Shown one piece after another: positions 55,346 to 64,000 of a DNA stretch of 64,000 nucleotides. Both the position numbers and the translations under genes were made by a program. Positions within the stretch are counted from its first letter, which is position 1; the number at the start of each line of letters is the position of its first letter. The stretch is taken from assembly GCA_025462885.1 (NCBI GenBank), contig JAOAPN010000003.1:186001-250000 (forward strand), in the 5' to 3' direction. Source of the stretch: Acidobacteriaceae bacterium (GTDB lineage: Bacteria; Acidobacteriota; Terriglobia; Terriglobales; Acidobacteriaceae). The notes under the pieces were generated by a model, which saw nothing but the letters and a program-made list of their open reading frames with translations, did not search any database and was not told the origin of the DNA.

Positions 55346-56548
55346 TTACTTCTTCTTTGCGCCAGCCTTATAGCTCGACTTGATCTGCTCGCCGATGCCC
55401 GTCAGGATGCCCTTGACGTCCTCTGCGTGCGATCCTTCGGGAGCCAGTTCGAGGTAGGTCTGGTACGCATCCACGCAACCCGGAGGAGCAATGATCTTCT
55501 GCGTCTTCGGATCGACGGTGGCCTTCGGGATTAGCGCCTGGCCCTTGATGTAGTAGGCGTCGGGACGCTTCGGATCGGCAGCGATTGCCTTATCCGCAGC
55601 GGCTGCTGCCTCGTCCATCTTGCCGGCGTTGTAGAACGTTGCAGCTTCGTTGAAGTAGTACATTCCAGCCTGTGCCGGCAGAGTCTTGGCAGCATTGTCG
55701 TACGCATCGGACGAGGCCTTCGCATCGCCCATCTTGCCGTACGCCGTGCCCATCTGGTTGTAGGCGGTCGCGGCGGTCTCGGGGCTGGGCTTCTTCGAAG
55801 CAGCGTTCAGATCGACGCCCTTCTTGTAGGAGTTCGCCGCATCGGTGTACTTTGCAGCAATCGTAGGATCGCTCGCGGGTTTGCCGGCTGCCTTTGCAGT
55901 TTTGGCTTCCGTATCTGCTGCGCCCAACTGAGCGTCACCGAGTGTGATCCAGAGGATCGCTTCGTCTGGCTTCGCAGCAGTCGCCTGCTGCATCGCGGTG
56001 ATGGCGGAGTCATACTTGCCGGCCTTGTTGTCAGCGCGGGCCTGCAGCAAGAGGTTGTTCAGATTCGCGATCTTGGAGTTTGCGGCAACTGCCTCGGAGT
56101 TTGCCTTCTTGTACTCCTCCAGCGCCTTCTTCTCCTCGGGGGTCATCTTGTCCATGTACGCCTTGCGCGTCATGTCGAAGTCGGCGGTTTTGTTGTCTCC
56201 AGCGGCGAGAGGCAGGCTTTCGATGAAGTCGAGGCTCTTGCCATCGACAAACACGATCGCTACATAGTCCCCAGGGGTGATGCCGGAGCCGGTGTAATTG
56301 CCGCTTCCGTCCAAAGGAAAGGTATAGGCGTATTTGCGGCTCTTCTCATCGGAGGAGCGATCCGTTGTCAGCTTGACATCGCCCTTGGTAACCGTCTGGC
56401 CTGCGGCGTTCTGCACGTGCCCGTGAACGCTCGCCGGTGCAGCCTGCGCCATCGCGCCCTTCGGAGAGAGCATCGCGATACCGACCAGCAACGCCGACAG
56501 TACAACCCAAGTCTTACCTTGCTTCATCTTCCACTCAAAACGCTTCAT
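55346..56548 (-). CDS. Secreted CarboxypepD-reg/TPR protein
   Basis: A 400-aa exported protein. Signal peptide to SPKGAMAQ; a carboxypeptidase-regulatory-like beta-sandwich (ASVHGHVQNAAGQTVTKGDVKLTTD ... GDYVAIVFVDGKSLDF, ~35-110), then a helical region with several TPR motifs (AGKYDSAITAMQQATAAKPD, ETAATAYNQMGTAYGKMGDA, AATFYNAGKMDEAAAAADKA). It ends in a lysine tail. The ATG at 56548 follows AGAAGG. Combining a beta-sandwich with TPRs suggests an envelope scaffold. Function unknown. Confidence 0.82.
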   Translation of the reverse strand: MKRFEWKMKQGKTWVVLSALLVGIAMLSPKGAMAQAAPASVHGHVQNAAGQTVTKGDVKLTTDRSSDEKSRKYAYTFPLDGSGNYTGSGITPGDYVAIVFVDGKSLDFIESLPLAAGDNKTADFDMTRKAYMDKMTPEEKKALEEYKKANSEAVAANSKIANLNNLLLQARADNKAGKYDSAITAMQQATAAKPDEAILWITLGDAQLGAADTEAKTAKAAGKPASDPTIAAKYTDAANSYKKGVDLNAASKKPSPETAATAYNQMGTAYGKMGDAKASSDAYDNAAKTLPAQAGMYYFNEAATFYNAGKMDEAAAAADKAIAADPKRPDAYYIKGQALIPKATVDPKTQKIIAPPGCVDAYQTYLELAPEGSHAEDVKGILTGIGEQIKSSYKAGAKKK

Positions 56549-56726
56549 ATGCCTTCTCTCTCTTCCCGGCGCCCATCGTTTCCGGCGCGGCTTGGTTCTT
56601 CAGAGTTCTGTTCGCTGCAAGCTCCGTCCAGAATCGTTGCAAGTTGCCTCTCCGATTCTAGACCGACCAACACCATTCCCTATAGATGCATAAAACACAT
56701 CTCGAATCTCTCGCTTCAATCCACCT

Positions 56727-57419
56727 TTACCGAGCCGCATACGGGATCGGATCGACTGCCCCAGCCTCTCGGAAGGCACGCAGCCTCAGAACGCAGCTCT
56801 CGCACACCCCGCAGGCCTCCGTTTCACCGGAATAGCATGACCAACTTACATGGAACGGTGCGCCTAATTCAACTCCCAGTCGCACAATCTCGCTTTTGCG
56901 CATTGCGATCAGCGGGGTTTCGACGCGAATGTCGCCCTCTTTCGTGCCCTGTCGAATCAATGCGTTGAAGGCATCATAGTACGCCGGGCGGCAGTCGGGA
57001 TAGCCTGAGCTGTCTTGCTCCACGGCCCCGATGATCACTGTTTTAGCTCCCAGAACCTCCGCCCAACTCACGGCGGCGGAAAGAAAATGTGCGTTCCGGA
57101 AGGGAACGTAGGTTACCGGAACCTCATCTCCGATCGCTTCTTCGGCCCCGGCATCCGGAACCGCGATGGAAGCATCCGTCAGTGCCGAGCCTCCAATCCG
57201 TCGGAACAGATCCATCTGCAACGCCATCAGCTCCCGCACTCCGACCTCGCGGGCGATTCCTTCGGCCGACTTTAACTCACGGGCCTCCGTCCGCTGGCCA
57301 TAGCTGAAGTGCAGGGCGTACACCTCGTAGTCTCGTGCTGCCAGGGTCGTGCACACACACGAGTCCATCCCACCGGACAGGCACACCACAGCCCGCGGCT
57401 TCTTCCCTTGCTCTGTCAT
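56727..57419 (-). CDS. queC: 7-cyano-7-deazaguanine synthase
   Basis: ATP-dependent enzyme of queuosine biosynthesis that turns CDG into preQ0, 230 aa. PP-loop AVVCLSGGMDSCVCTTLA, YALHFSYGQRTEARELKSA, VPVTYVPFRNAHFLSAAVSWAEVLGA, and the C-terminal zinc ligands in CYSGETEACGVCESCVLR are typical. ATG at 57419 is preferred to a TTG at 57437. Cotranscribed with DUF2007 and DUF3108 genes upstream (gap of 34 bases or less). No other que genes in the window. Confidence 0.96.
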   Translation of the reverse strand: MTEQGKKPRAVVCLSGGMDSCVCTTLAARDYEVYALHFSYGQRTEARELKSAEGIAREVGVRELMALQMDLFRRIGGSALTDASIAVPDAGAEEAIGDEVPVTYVPFRNAHFLSAAVSWAEVLGAKTVIIGAVEQDSSGYPDCRPAYYDAFNALIRQGTKEGDIRVETPLIAMRKSEIVRLGVELGAPFHVSWSCYSGETEACGVCESCVLRLRAFREAGAVDPIPYAAR

Positions 57420-57453
57420 TTTGTTCTCGCTGCTCAATTAGACCCCTAAACCT

Positions 57454-57714
57454 CTAAACTTCATCTTCAGCATGGAGAGCCGGAGAGTCCAGCAGTTCAT
57501 GAGCTGCGGCCTCGTCTTCGACTCGCACCTGCAGCCTCACTCGAAATGTTACCGGCATCAGGTGATTCAGATTCTCGCTCACGAGGAAAGTCTCGACACC
57601 CGCTGACTCGAGCATCCCTTTTGCCATCTGGGCCTCCACCGGATCGGGGAAGCGCGCGACCGTAACCAGTCCCTCCGGGGGAGGCGGCTCGGTGTCGCCT
57701 TCAAACGTCAGCAT
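57454..57714 (-). CDS. DUF2007 (putative signal-transducing) protein
   Basis: An 86-aa protein resembling DUF2007/putative prokaryotic signal-transducing proteins: a small alpha-beta fold beginning VTVARFPDPVEAQMAKGMLESAGVETFLVSENL and ending in VEDEAAAHELLDS. Often a single-domain protein whose function is unknown. The ATG overlaps the vicinity of the DUF3108 stop (two bases apart), so the genes are coupled. Confidence 0.8.
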   Translation of the reverse strand: MLTFEGDTEPPPPEGLVTVARFPDPVEAQMAKGMLESAGVETFLVSENLNHLMPVTFRVRLQVRVEDEAAAHELLDSPALHAEDEV

Positions 57715-57716
57715 CT

Positions 57717-58538
57717 CTACTTCGCCTCATACGACAGGAGGTGGAAGGTGATCGTGCCAAAGAATAGCCGCGTCCGGATCTGTACCGGCATGTGCCGCGC
57801 GTCGTCGGTGTACCAGATCCAGATATTTCCGCGGTTCTTCACGATGCCTTCGTCCGCCGTCGGCTGAACGCGAATCGTCTGGAAGGTTCCCGCAGGAGTC
57901 TTGATCTCTTCCTTCGCTTCGACCTTCATCGCGACGGTGACCGTCCGCATGGAGTCCGCAAGGGGAAAACGGATCGGTTGGCCCAGCACCATGGGCTGGG
58001 AGGCCGCATAGAAGATCGCCGACAGGGAATCCGTGACACACGCCGGAATCGAAGCGGTCAGCGTCTTCTGGGTGCCTTTTACGATGTTCTTTTCCGTCTG
58101 ATGTTGTTTTCCGGCGGCGTAGTCGAAGGTCAGATCGCTCGTCACCTTACGCCGTCCCTCGGACAACTGCTTGCTGAAGCCTGCCGAACAGCCGGTCTTG
58201 GTATCGAACGAAGACTGGAAGGTATCGATCACGGGAAAGAGCATCGTCACCGTTCCTACGGTGTCGGCAGTCGCCGTAATCTTTTGGAGATTTCCCACCT
58301 GTTCGAGGTGAAAGACGGCCGTTCCTGCCGTGAAGACGCGCCAGTCGACCGTGAAGCTCAGCGTCTGTTTCTGGGGGAAGGCATACCCGCCCGTAGGAGC
58401 CTGAAGGGTAGGAATTTCCACTGGTGCCGCGGGAAGCTTCACACCCATCCCGAGTAACTGCGCCGCGATCGGCGTTGCAGCATTGGCAGCCAGCAGGACC
58501 AGGGAGGTAACAAGAAATGCAGTCTTACGCTTCAGCAA
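57717..58538 (-). CDS. DUF3108 outer-envelope protein
   Basis: A 273-aa exported protein with a signal peptide (VTSLVLLAANAATPIAAQ). The DUF3108 fold follows: LSFTVDWRVFTAGTAVFHLEQVG, FQSSFDTKTGCSAGFSKQLSEGRRKVTSDLTFDY, AGTFQTIRVQPTADEG and IWIWYTDDARHMPVQIRTRLFFGTITFHLL. Structural homologues bind lipids or LPS components in the periplasm, so a role in the envelope is plausible but unproven. The start is a TTG at 58538, the only in-frame choice. It is first in the operon with DUF2007 and queC. Confidence 0.85.
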   Translation of the reverse strand: MLKRKTAFLVTSLVLLAANAATPIAAQLLGMGVKLPAAPVEIPTLQAPTGGYAFPQKQTLSFTVDWRVFTAGTAVFHLEQVGNLQKITATADTVGTVTMLFPVIDTFQSSFDTKTGCSAGFSKQLSEGRRKVTSDLTFDYAAGKQHQTEKNIVKGTQKTLTASIPACVTDSLSAIFYAASQPMVLGQPIRFPLADSMRTVTVAMKVEAKEEIKTPAGTFQTIRVQPTADEGIVKNRGNIWIWYTDDARHMPVQIRTRLFFGTITFHLLSYEAK

Positions 58539-58740
58539 AAGGAATCACTCGCATCCTGCTTGAATTTTTCGTACTTGAATCTCCGCAGTGGATCGGCAGT
58601 AGGTCGGTAGATCACTAGATCGTTCAAGTGCGTCGTTCGAAGGTTTCTCTGATTGACTCGTCGTTCCAGCCATCCAACGGAGCGCCGGGTAGCCAAGCTC
58701 TAATCCTAATCCCAAAATGCGAACCCATGCCGTCTCTGGC

Positions 58741-59316
58741 TTAACTTCGCAGTAACCCTCGCTGCATCAGTATCAGCTTCACCGCCAGTGCTGCATAGAT
58801 CGAAACCGCTCCCATACTCGCCTGGTACTCCTTGTGATGCAGATACAGCTTCGACGAGAAGCTTCCCGCTTCGTCATCGGTGCGGGTGGCCGTCAACCGA
58901 GGCAGCAGTCGCGGAACCTGGGCCGCATAGGCGTCGAAACCGGAAAACTTCTCCCGCAGAAAAGCCTCTTCTCCGCGAATGGTAGGCCAGTAGATCGCCG
59001 CGAAGAGCACCGCCAGCAGCACCAGGATCACCCAGCTTGCCGCCGCTCCCGCGAATCCGAACGCGATCATCATGCTGCCTAGATACAGTGGATTCCGCGT
59101 ATGAGCATACGGTCCGGTGCGCGTAAGTTCAGCATTTTTGCGAACATACCCCGCCGCATACCCGCGCAGCCAGACCCCTGGCACGACTACCAGCAGGCTC
59201 AACAGCATCGTCAGCCAGGAAGGCCGCGCCAGCCAGAGAAACACCCCGGCAAAGACAAATCCCAGTGGCACCCGGATTCTTCGTGCAATCTTCTGCCACC
59301 CCGTCCGTTCACTCAA
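58741..59316 (-). CDS. Isoprenylcysteine/phospholipid methyltransferase-like membrane protein
   Basis: A 191-aa membrane protein with four or five helices of the ICMT/PEMT/NnrU-like methyltransferase type. The SAM-binding part includes GYVRKNAELTRTGPYAHTRNPLYLGSMMIAFGF and the conserved EE of RGEEAFLREKFSGFDAYAAQVPRLLP. Prokaryotic members methylate lipids or isoprenoids; substrate is unknown. Start: TTG at 59316 seven bases after GAGG seems best; a GTG at 59322 is too close to the SD. Last gene in the LPS operon order waaA-lpxK-waaC, separated from waaC by ~80 bases. Confidence 0.85.
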   Translation of the reverse strand: MSERTGWQKIARRIRVPLGFVFAGVFLWLARPSWLTMLLSLLVVVPGVWLRGYAAGYVRKNAELTRTGPYAHTRNPLYLGSMMIAFGFAGAAASWVILVLLAVLFAAIYWPTIRGEEAFLREKFSGFDAYAAQVPRLLPRLTATRTDDEAGSFSSKLYLHHKEYQASMGAVSIYAALAVKLILMQRGLLRS

Positions 59317-59397
59317 AACCACACCTCAAACCTTGAAACGACCTATCCAGTCTCTCAGAACTGCTCTCGGAAGCTAAATTATCGCCATGTCGATCCG

Positions 59398-60501
59398 TTA
59401 CTTCCCCAGAATCTCAAGCGCCGTCTCTGCGACCTGGTCCACGCTGATCCGCAACAGACCCGCCTCGGGTGCGGACCTTCTGGCATGATCCGTGACGCTC
59501 GAAGCATCCCGCAACACTCGTCCAGGAAATACTGTTCCCGCTCCATAGGGGCCGGTTCGAGTGGGATCCGTTGGGCCGTAGATTCCAACCAGGGGGCGTT
59601 CCAACGCAGCCGCAAGATGCAGCGGCCCCGTGTCTCCCGCGATGGCCAGGCTGGCCCGTCGCCACAACGCGATCATCTCAGGAATCGAGCAGGGGATCGC
59701 CCTCGCCGCGCCATTGCTCGCTTTCACCACCGCCGCAGCCGTCCCATCGCCGGGCGAAGCTGCGTTGATCAGCACTTGGTAGCCGGCCTTTCCTAGAGCA
59801 GCTGCCACCGCACCGTACCGCTCCCTTGGCCACTCCTTGGCACCCCAGCCAGCAGTGGGAGCCATCACCACAAAAGGCTTCTCGTCCGAAACGACTTCAT
59901 CGCACCACGCCTCGGCGGCGGCATCGACCGGAATCGTGACGCGTCCCGGGCGCAACTCCGTCTTCACCGCCGCTCCCAACAACTCACACCCCTGCTCCAC
60001 GACATGGGTGCTGGCAATCGGCACGCGCTCGTCGTAGAACAGCCGGGCGACGGTCTCCCGCGGCTCCTGCCGACCCACAAAGTGAGCTGCAGATGCCATC
60101 CTCCCGACCACGGCAGACCGGATCAAACCCTGCATATCCACGGCGACGTCGAAGTGACCGGTGCGTAATCCGCTCCGCAACTTCAAGACACTCGTTGCCG
60201 TGGCCCGCGAAAACGGACTCTTCTTCCACTCCCGCGTCTCGACTGGAAGCCACCCATCGACGAGCGGCATCCGCAGATCGTGGCGGTTCGTTCCCACAAA
60301 AGGCTGATTAAACGTCTCCGCAGCCAACAAAGGACTCCATCGAGGCTCAATCGCCCACCGGATGCCCCAATCCGGCCTCAGCTCCCGCAACGCCGCCACC
60401 GCTGGCATGGCATGCAGTACGTCCCCCATCGCTCCCACCCGCACAATCAACACTCGTAAAGGCGGCCCGCCATCTGAACCCACAAAACCCTGGTCGCCCA
60501 A
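59398..60501 (-). CDS. waaC: Lipopolysaccharide heptosyltransferase (GT9)
   Basis: ADP-heptose glycosyltransferase, GT-B fold, GT9 family, 367 aa. LRVLIVRVGAMGDVLHAMPAVAALRELRP at the N-terminus (acceptor domain) and MAPTAGWGAKEWPRERYGAVAAAL and GDTGPLHLAAALERPLVGIYGPTDPTRTGPYG in the donor domain are the usual features. It likely adds the first heptose to Kdo, but HepI versus HepII is not certain. It starts at a TTG, six bases after a strong GGAGG. Follows lpxK on the same strand. Confidence 0.9.
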   Translation of the reverse strand: MGDQGFVGSDGGPPLRVLIVRVGAMGDVLHAMPAVAALRELRPDWGIRWAIEPRWSPLLAAETFNQPFVGTNRHDLRMPLVDGWLPVETREWKKSPFSRATATSVLKLRSGLRTGHFDVAVDMQGLIRSAVVGRMASAAHFVGRQEPRETVARLFYDERVPIASTHVVEQGCELLGAAVKTELRPGRVTIPVDAAAEAWCDEVVSDEKPFVVMAPTAGWGAKEWPRERYGAVAAALGKAGYQVLINAASPGDGTAAAVVKASNGAARAIPCSIPEMIALWRRASLAIAGDTGPLHLAAALERPLVGIYGPTDPTRTGPYGAGTVFPGRVLRDASSVTDHARRSAPEAGLLRISVDQVAETALEILGK

Positions 60502-60538
60502 TCAAATCCTCCCTGAACCCAATTCCCAATTCCCAAGT

Positions 60539-61612
60539 CTATCGATCTACGGTCTGCCGGCTGGCTTTGCCCCGCCTCCTCCGCTCCATCACCCTCACCC
60601 TCTTGATCATGCCATCCATCGCCTCTTTCTCGTCCAGCAGTTCCAACTCCAGCCTCGCTACTATTACCGGTCCGATTGTCTCCAGCGACTTCAGCATCGT
60701 GGCAGAGAGCTTTACCGCGTCCTTCTCGGTGGTCACAAATCCGTCCGCACCGACACGCCGCGCAGCCTCAAGCAGTCGCGTTACATCGGCCTCGCCATAG
60801 CTGTAGTGGTCGGCGAAGAAGATCTTCTCTGCACCTTCGATCCCTTTTGCCTGCAGCATTTGGATGTAGCCGTCGGGGCGTGCGATTCCGCAAAAGACGA
60901 CCGGACGTTGCGGCAGGTCCATCCCAAGCCACAGCCGGCGGCGCACCACCCAGAGCAGCGGAGTCCGCGCTCCCCGCCGTACCTTTGTGACGAATTTCTC
61001 CGTCCATTCCAGCTCTTCTTCGCGCAGGACAATCACGTCTGCATCCCGCAGCGCGCCCAGCGACTCGCGCAAATTTCCCGCCGGCAGCAGGGCATCTTCG
61101 GTGTCCTCCCTCGTGAGCAGGACTACATCCACGTCCCGGCCCAGCCCCCAGTGCTGAAAGCCGTCATCGAGCACATGCACCGCAATGCGATCGTTCGCGG
61201 GCTCCTGCTCGGCCAGCAAACCCGCCTCATATCGATCCTGCCCAACGAACACCGGCGCGCCCGACCGCCTCGCCAGCAGCATCGGCTCATCGCCATACCA
61301 GCCCGCGTCTCCCGCTGGATTCACGCGTTCCACCGCCTCCGACCGCCGTCCATATCCCCGCGTCAGAACCCGAACCGCGTAGCCGCGCTTGGTCAGTAGC
61401 CGAGCGAGCAGCAGCACCACCGGCGTCTTTCCCGCGCCTCCTGCCGAGCAGCTTCCCACGCTGATGACCGGTCCCTTCAACCATCGCCGCCGCGCCAGCC
61501 CCCAACCTGCCAGCCACCGCCGCGCTCCCGTCACCGCCCCATACACCGGAACCAGCGGCCAAAGCCACGGGCGCCTTACGCCGCGTCGTCCGGCCTCTTC
61601 CTCATCACGCAC
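60539..61612 (-). CDS. lpxK: Tetraacyldisaccharide 4'-kinase
   Basis: Membrane-associated kinase that phosphorylates lipid A precursor at 4', 357 aa. P-loop variant VGSCSAGGAGKTPVVLLLARLL (~55), RVLTRGYGRRSE, DEPMLLARRSGAPVFVGQDRYEAG, DDGFQHWGLGRDVDVVLL and FFADHYSYGEADVTRL are characteristic. Starts at a GTG at 61612 that overlaps the end of waaA by eight bases, indicating translational coupling. waaC follows 37 bases later. Completes a lipid-A/core block with waaA and waaC. Confidence 0.95.
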   Translation of the reverse strand: MRDEEEAGRRGVRRPWLWPLVPVYGAVTGARRWLAGWGLARRRWLKGPVISVGSCSAGGAGKTPVVLLLARLLTKRGYAVRVLTRGYGRRSEAVERVNPAGDAGWYGDEPMLLARRSGAPVFVGQDRYEAGLLAEQEPANDRIAVHVLDDGFQHWGLGRDVDVVLLTREDTEDALLPAGNLRESLGALRDADVIVLREEELEWTEKFVTKVRRGARTPLLWVVRRRLWLGMDLPQRPVVFCGIARPDGYIQMLQAKGIEGAEKIFFADHYSYGEADVTRLLEAARRVGADGFVTTEKDAVKLSATMLKSLETIGPVIVARLELELLDEKEAMDGMIKRVRVMERRRRGKASRQTVDR

Positions 61613-62930
61613 GTCTCACCCCCACCAGCCTCATCCCCACCAGCTCCATCAAAGCCGACACCGTCCTGCCGGTGGCCCCGGCCTGCGCTTCAAACACTGC
61701 CTTGCCGCGCTGACCCATTGACTCCGCGGACGCTCGGTCTGTCATCAACTCCACCAGCGCCTCTCCCAGAGCGTCACGCTCCACAATCCGTATCGCCCCC
61801 GCGTCCTTCATTGCTCCCACAATCTCCTTGAAGTTCTGATACGAAGGACCCATCACGACCGGCACTCCAAACTGCGCAGGCTCGAGAGGATTATGCCCCC
61901 CCTTCGCGACGACACTCCCACCAACAAACGCAACCGAACCCAACGAGTACATCGAAGCCAGGTCGCCGATCGTATCCAGCAGCACGATAGTTCCCGATCC
62001 GCTCAACTCCGGGTTCACGCTGCTCTCCTGCTTCAGCACGGTGCTGCAGAGAAGACACGGAGACCCGCTCTTCTGAATCAGAGCCAGGACGTCCTCAAAG
62101 CGATCGGTGTGTCGGGGTGCAATCAGCAGTATCGCATCCGGAACTGTTTTGAGCACGGTAGGCCACGCTGCAAGCAGCACCTCTTCTTCTCCCGCGAGAG
62201 TGCTACCCGCCACAACCAAGGGTGAGTTTCCCAACAGCGACTTGATCCGGCGCGTCATCTCCGTCATCTGGACTGCACGCACGTCGAACTTCAGGTTTCC
62301 CGTCATTCGGACGCGCTCGCTCTCAACACCCATCCGCCGCAGCCGGCCCGCCGTCTCCTCGCTCTGGGCCAGAAAGACCCTTACCTCCCGCAGCAGGGGA
62401 CCCCAAACCCGCCGCAGCTTCATATAGCGCGGGAAGGACCGATCCGAAACCCGGGCGTTCACTACAGCCAACGGGATCCCAGCTTTTCTGCACTCTCGAA
62501 TCACATTCGGCCAAAGCTCGCTCTCCATCGTCACTACCAGCTTCGGTCGGAGTGCCTGCAGATACCGTCGCACCAGAATCCCCAGATCCAGCGGCATATA
62601 AAACACCGCGCAGCCAGTAAACCGCCGCCGCGCCAGCTCCTGTCCCGCCTGCGTGGTGGTCGAAACCGTGACTGCGAGTCCCGCCTCCCGAAGCTCCCCC
62701 ACCAATGCCGTGGCCGCCAATACCTCTCCGACGCTCACCGCATGGATCCAAACCAGCGCTCTGCCCTCTTGCGCGACTGAATCACCGGCGGCCTGGACCT
62801 CCGCGGGAACCTGTCCCAGTCGCCCCGCCAATCCTGCGCGGTAGCGCCCGCTGGTCATCATCCGCGCCAGCCAGTAGGGAGCCCCGACCACCATCACCAT
62901 CACCAGCAGCAAACTGTAGAACGCAATCAA
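61605..62930 (-). CDS. waaA: 3-deoxy-D-manno-octulosonic acid transferase
   Basis: GT30 enzyme attaching Kdo to lipid IVA, 441 aa. N-terminal membrane anchor (FYSLLLVMVMVVGAPYWLARMM), then WIHAVSVGEVLAATALVGELR, STTTQAGQEL, FYMPLDLGILVRRYLQALRPKLVVTMESELWPN, VVNARVSDRSFPRYMKL and FVGGSVVAKGGHNPLEPAQFGVPVVMGP. Start is a TTG at 62930. First gene of waaA-lpxK-waaC. Kdo supply (kdsC) is encoded separately at 35.5 kb. Confidence 0.95.
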   Translation of the reverse strand: MIAFYSLLLVMVMVVGAPYWLARMMTSGRYRAGLAGRLGQVPAEVQAAGDSVAQEGRALVWIHAVSVGEVLAATALVGELREAGLAVTVSTTTQAGQELARRRFTGCAVFYMPLDLGILVRRYLQALRPKLVVTMESELWPNVIRECRKAGIPLAVVNARVSDRSFPRYMKLRRVWGPLLREVRVFLAQSEETAGRLRRMGVESERVRMTGNLKFDVRAVQMTEMTRRIKSLLGNSPLVVAGSTLAGEEEVLLAAWPTVLKTVPDAILLIAPRHTDRFEDVLALIQKSGSPCLLCSTVLKQESSVNPELSGSGTIVLLDTIGDLASMYSLGSVAFVGGSVVAKGGHNPLEPAQFGVPVVMGPSYQNFKEIVGAMKDAGAIRIVERDALGEALVELMTDRASAESMGQRGKAVFEAQAGATGRTVSALMELVGMRLVGVRRA

Positions 62931-63020
62931 ATCGATACCGCCCGACCCAAGCTCATCCCGGCCCTCGCTACCCTACTGCCGTTTACCATCGTCATATCGT
63001 GGATGATAATCAACGCTGCA

Positions 63021-63733
63021 TGAATCCGTATCGTCAGACCCCCATCGCTCGCCCGGCATCCCACGTAAAAGTCGGGCTTGCCCTTGCCTGCGCCCTGCTG
63101 GTTCTCTCCCTAAACCCCGCAGCCCGCGCAGCCGACAAGAAAGCCCCACCCTTCAAGCCCGCCACTGAATATCCCGCGAACGACACTCACGCGGCCGAGC
63201 ACGTCACCATCGCTATCGATCCCTGCGACAGCCAGAAGGACTGCGAATTCTTCCGCCTCCCCTACGTCAACCACTCCCTGATCCCCATCCGCATCATCAT
63301 CACCAACGACGGCGACTCCGCGCTCATGATGGATGACGCCCGTTTCCAGTTCATCTCCGCCAATAACGACAAGATTCCCGCCGCTGATCTCGAAGAGATC
63401 AACCGCCGCATGTTTACCTTCAAGAGCACCCAAGGGACCAAGATTCCCCTCATTCCTCTGACCATCCACCACCCGCCGGTGGACAAGAAGATCACCGACG
63501 ACGACCGCGACTTCGGTTTTCCGTCCACGACTGTAAAACCGCACACGACCTTGGCCGGCTATCTCTTCTACGACATCAAGAACCTCGAAGACCCCGCTCT
63601 CCCCCATAGCGAGATCTACATCAAGATGCTCCAGATCGAACCGGATAAGTCCGGCAACAAGCATCAACTTTTTGCCTTCACTATTCCTCTGGATAAGTGG
63701 CTCGCCGCCAGGCCGAAACCCGAAAAACACTAA
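63021..63733 (+). CDS. Secreted protein of unknown function
   Basis: A 237-aa exported protein with a signal peptide (VKVGLALACALLVLSLNPAARA). The mature part has an Ig-like beta-strand pattern: LIPIRIIITNDGDSALMMDDARFQF, FTFKSTQGTKIPLIPLTIHHPP, KPHTTLAGYLFYDIKN and a C-terminal KHQLFAFTIPLDKW. It parallels the secreted protein at 34183-34908 in general layout (signal, beta domain, terminal strands), though similarity is weak by eye. The ATG at 63021 lies close to the divergent waaA start. Family not recognised. Confidence 0.72.
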
Positions 63734-63945
63734 AGCGAGTTCCCCATCGCTATAAAGTCGTTCCTTTACGCGAATACGCGAAGCGTCCAAGACCCCACGA
63801 AGGTCCTGCTGAAGGCCCCGTGGTGCCTGCCCGGCGTCAGGGCGCTGTTTGTATTTACCTAGCTTCATCTGCCCAGCAGGTGAATGGCAACTGCACACGC
63901 TCTCTGCAACACATCGCGCCGCAAATCCAATACCCTAACCAAAGC

Positions 63946-64000
63946 ATGCTTACCATTCGTCCAGCCACGCCTTCAGACGTCCCCCAGATCCTCACCTATA
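63946..64000 (+). CDS. GNAT N-acetyltransferase, 5' end only
   Basis: Only 18 codons are in the window: MLTIRPATPSDVPQILTY. The opening I-R-x-A-x-x-x-D-x-x-x-I pattern is typical of GNAT-family acetyltransferase N-termini. The gene runs off the window edge, so length, motif A and substrate are unknown. Confidence 0.6.
   Translation, partial: MLTIRPATPSDVPQILTY

Overview
The window looks like chromosomal DNA of an acidobacterium of the Terriglobia/Acidobacteriaceae type (Granulicella, Terriglobus or Edaphobacter-like). The evidence is the high GC content, a VWFA-related protein of the acidobacterial type, an Oar-like TonB-dependent receptor with a carboxypeptidase-regulatory N-terminus, a class II ribonucleotide reductase, LPS (Kdo/heptose) genes and a meso-DAP type MurE. 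Genus is inference, since no rRNA gene is present. No tRNA, rRNA, CRISPR array, prophage or plasmid functions were seen.

Layout. 0-11.4 kb is housekeeping and scattered genes: acs, a multi-PAS histidine kinase, a small secreted NTF2-like protein, a dicarboxylate/amino-acid symporter, a divergent dxs, SRPBCC and fasciclin proteins, DUF2127 and a His-rich miniprotein. 11.7-20.1 kb is the front half of the division/cell-wall (dcw) cluster, mraZ-rsmH-ftsL-ftsI-murE-murF. It has a period-10 MraZ-type operator upstream and a strongly structured leader before ftsL. After murF comes a gene with a histone-H1-like N-terminus, then a 118-bp inverted-repeat element. 20.2-25.8 kb holds a GH39 glycosidase, an orphan A2-type cytochrome oxidase subunit I (ctaD), an FNR-like regulator with Fe-S type cysteines but a CRP-like recognition helix, and DUF5995. 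A perfect TGTGAC-N4-GTCACA palindrome lies in the GH39/ctaD intergenic region. 26.0-29.6 kb is nrdJ behind a promoter with two NrdR-box-like palindromes.

29.6-32.3 kb is the most accessory-looking segment. It contains an AT-richer membrane protein gene whose start codon sits in the loop of a perfect 15-bp hairpin, a SnoaL-like protein, and a REP-associated tyrosine transposase (RAYT) framed by about 70-bp inverted repeats with compensatory hairpins and decayed tandem copies. 32.6-40.9 kb carries a MacB-like permease, a secreted protein, a cold-shock protein, kdsC, a giant Lhr helicase and a DUF5522 miniprotein. 40.9-48.6 kb is a minus-strand set (DUF5666, TonB-dependent receptor, VWFA protein, TPR protein) that looks like an export or surface operon. 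48.7-53.4 kb has a VIT-family metal transporter, egtB and egtD (ergothioneine synthesis) split by a convergent secreted Nif3-like gene, and a thioredoxin-like [2Fe-2S] ferredoxin. 53.4-58.5 kb is moeA-moaC, a TPR lipid/surface-type protein and DUF3108-DUF2007-queC. 58.7-62.9 kb is an LPS operon waaA-lpxK-waaC-methyltransferase, which shares the Kdo pathway with kdsC. The window ends with a secreted protein and the first codons of a GNAT acetyltransferase.

I did not find an obvious new defence or mobile system. The most promising unexplained signals are regulatory or structural: the RAYT/REP locus, the dcw leader RNA, the FNR/CRP hybrid regulator with its putative operator, and the start-codon hairpin after nrdJ.
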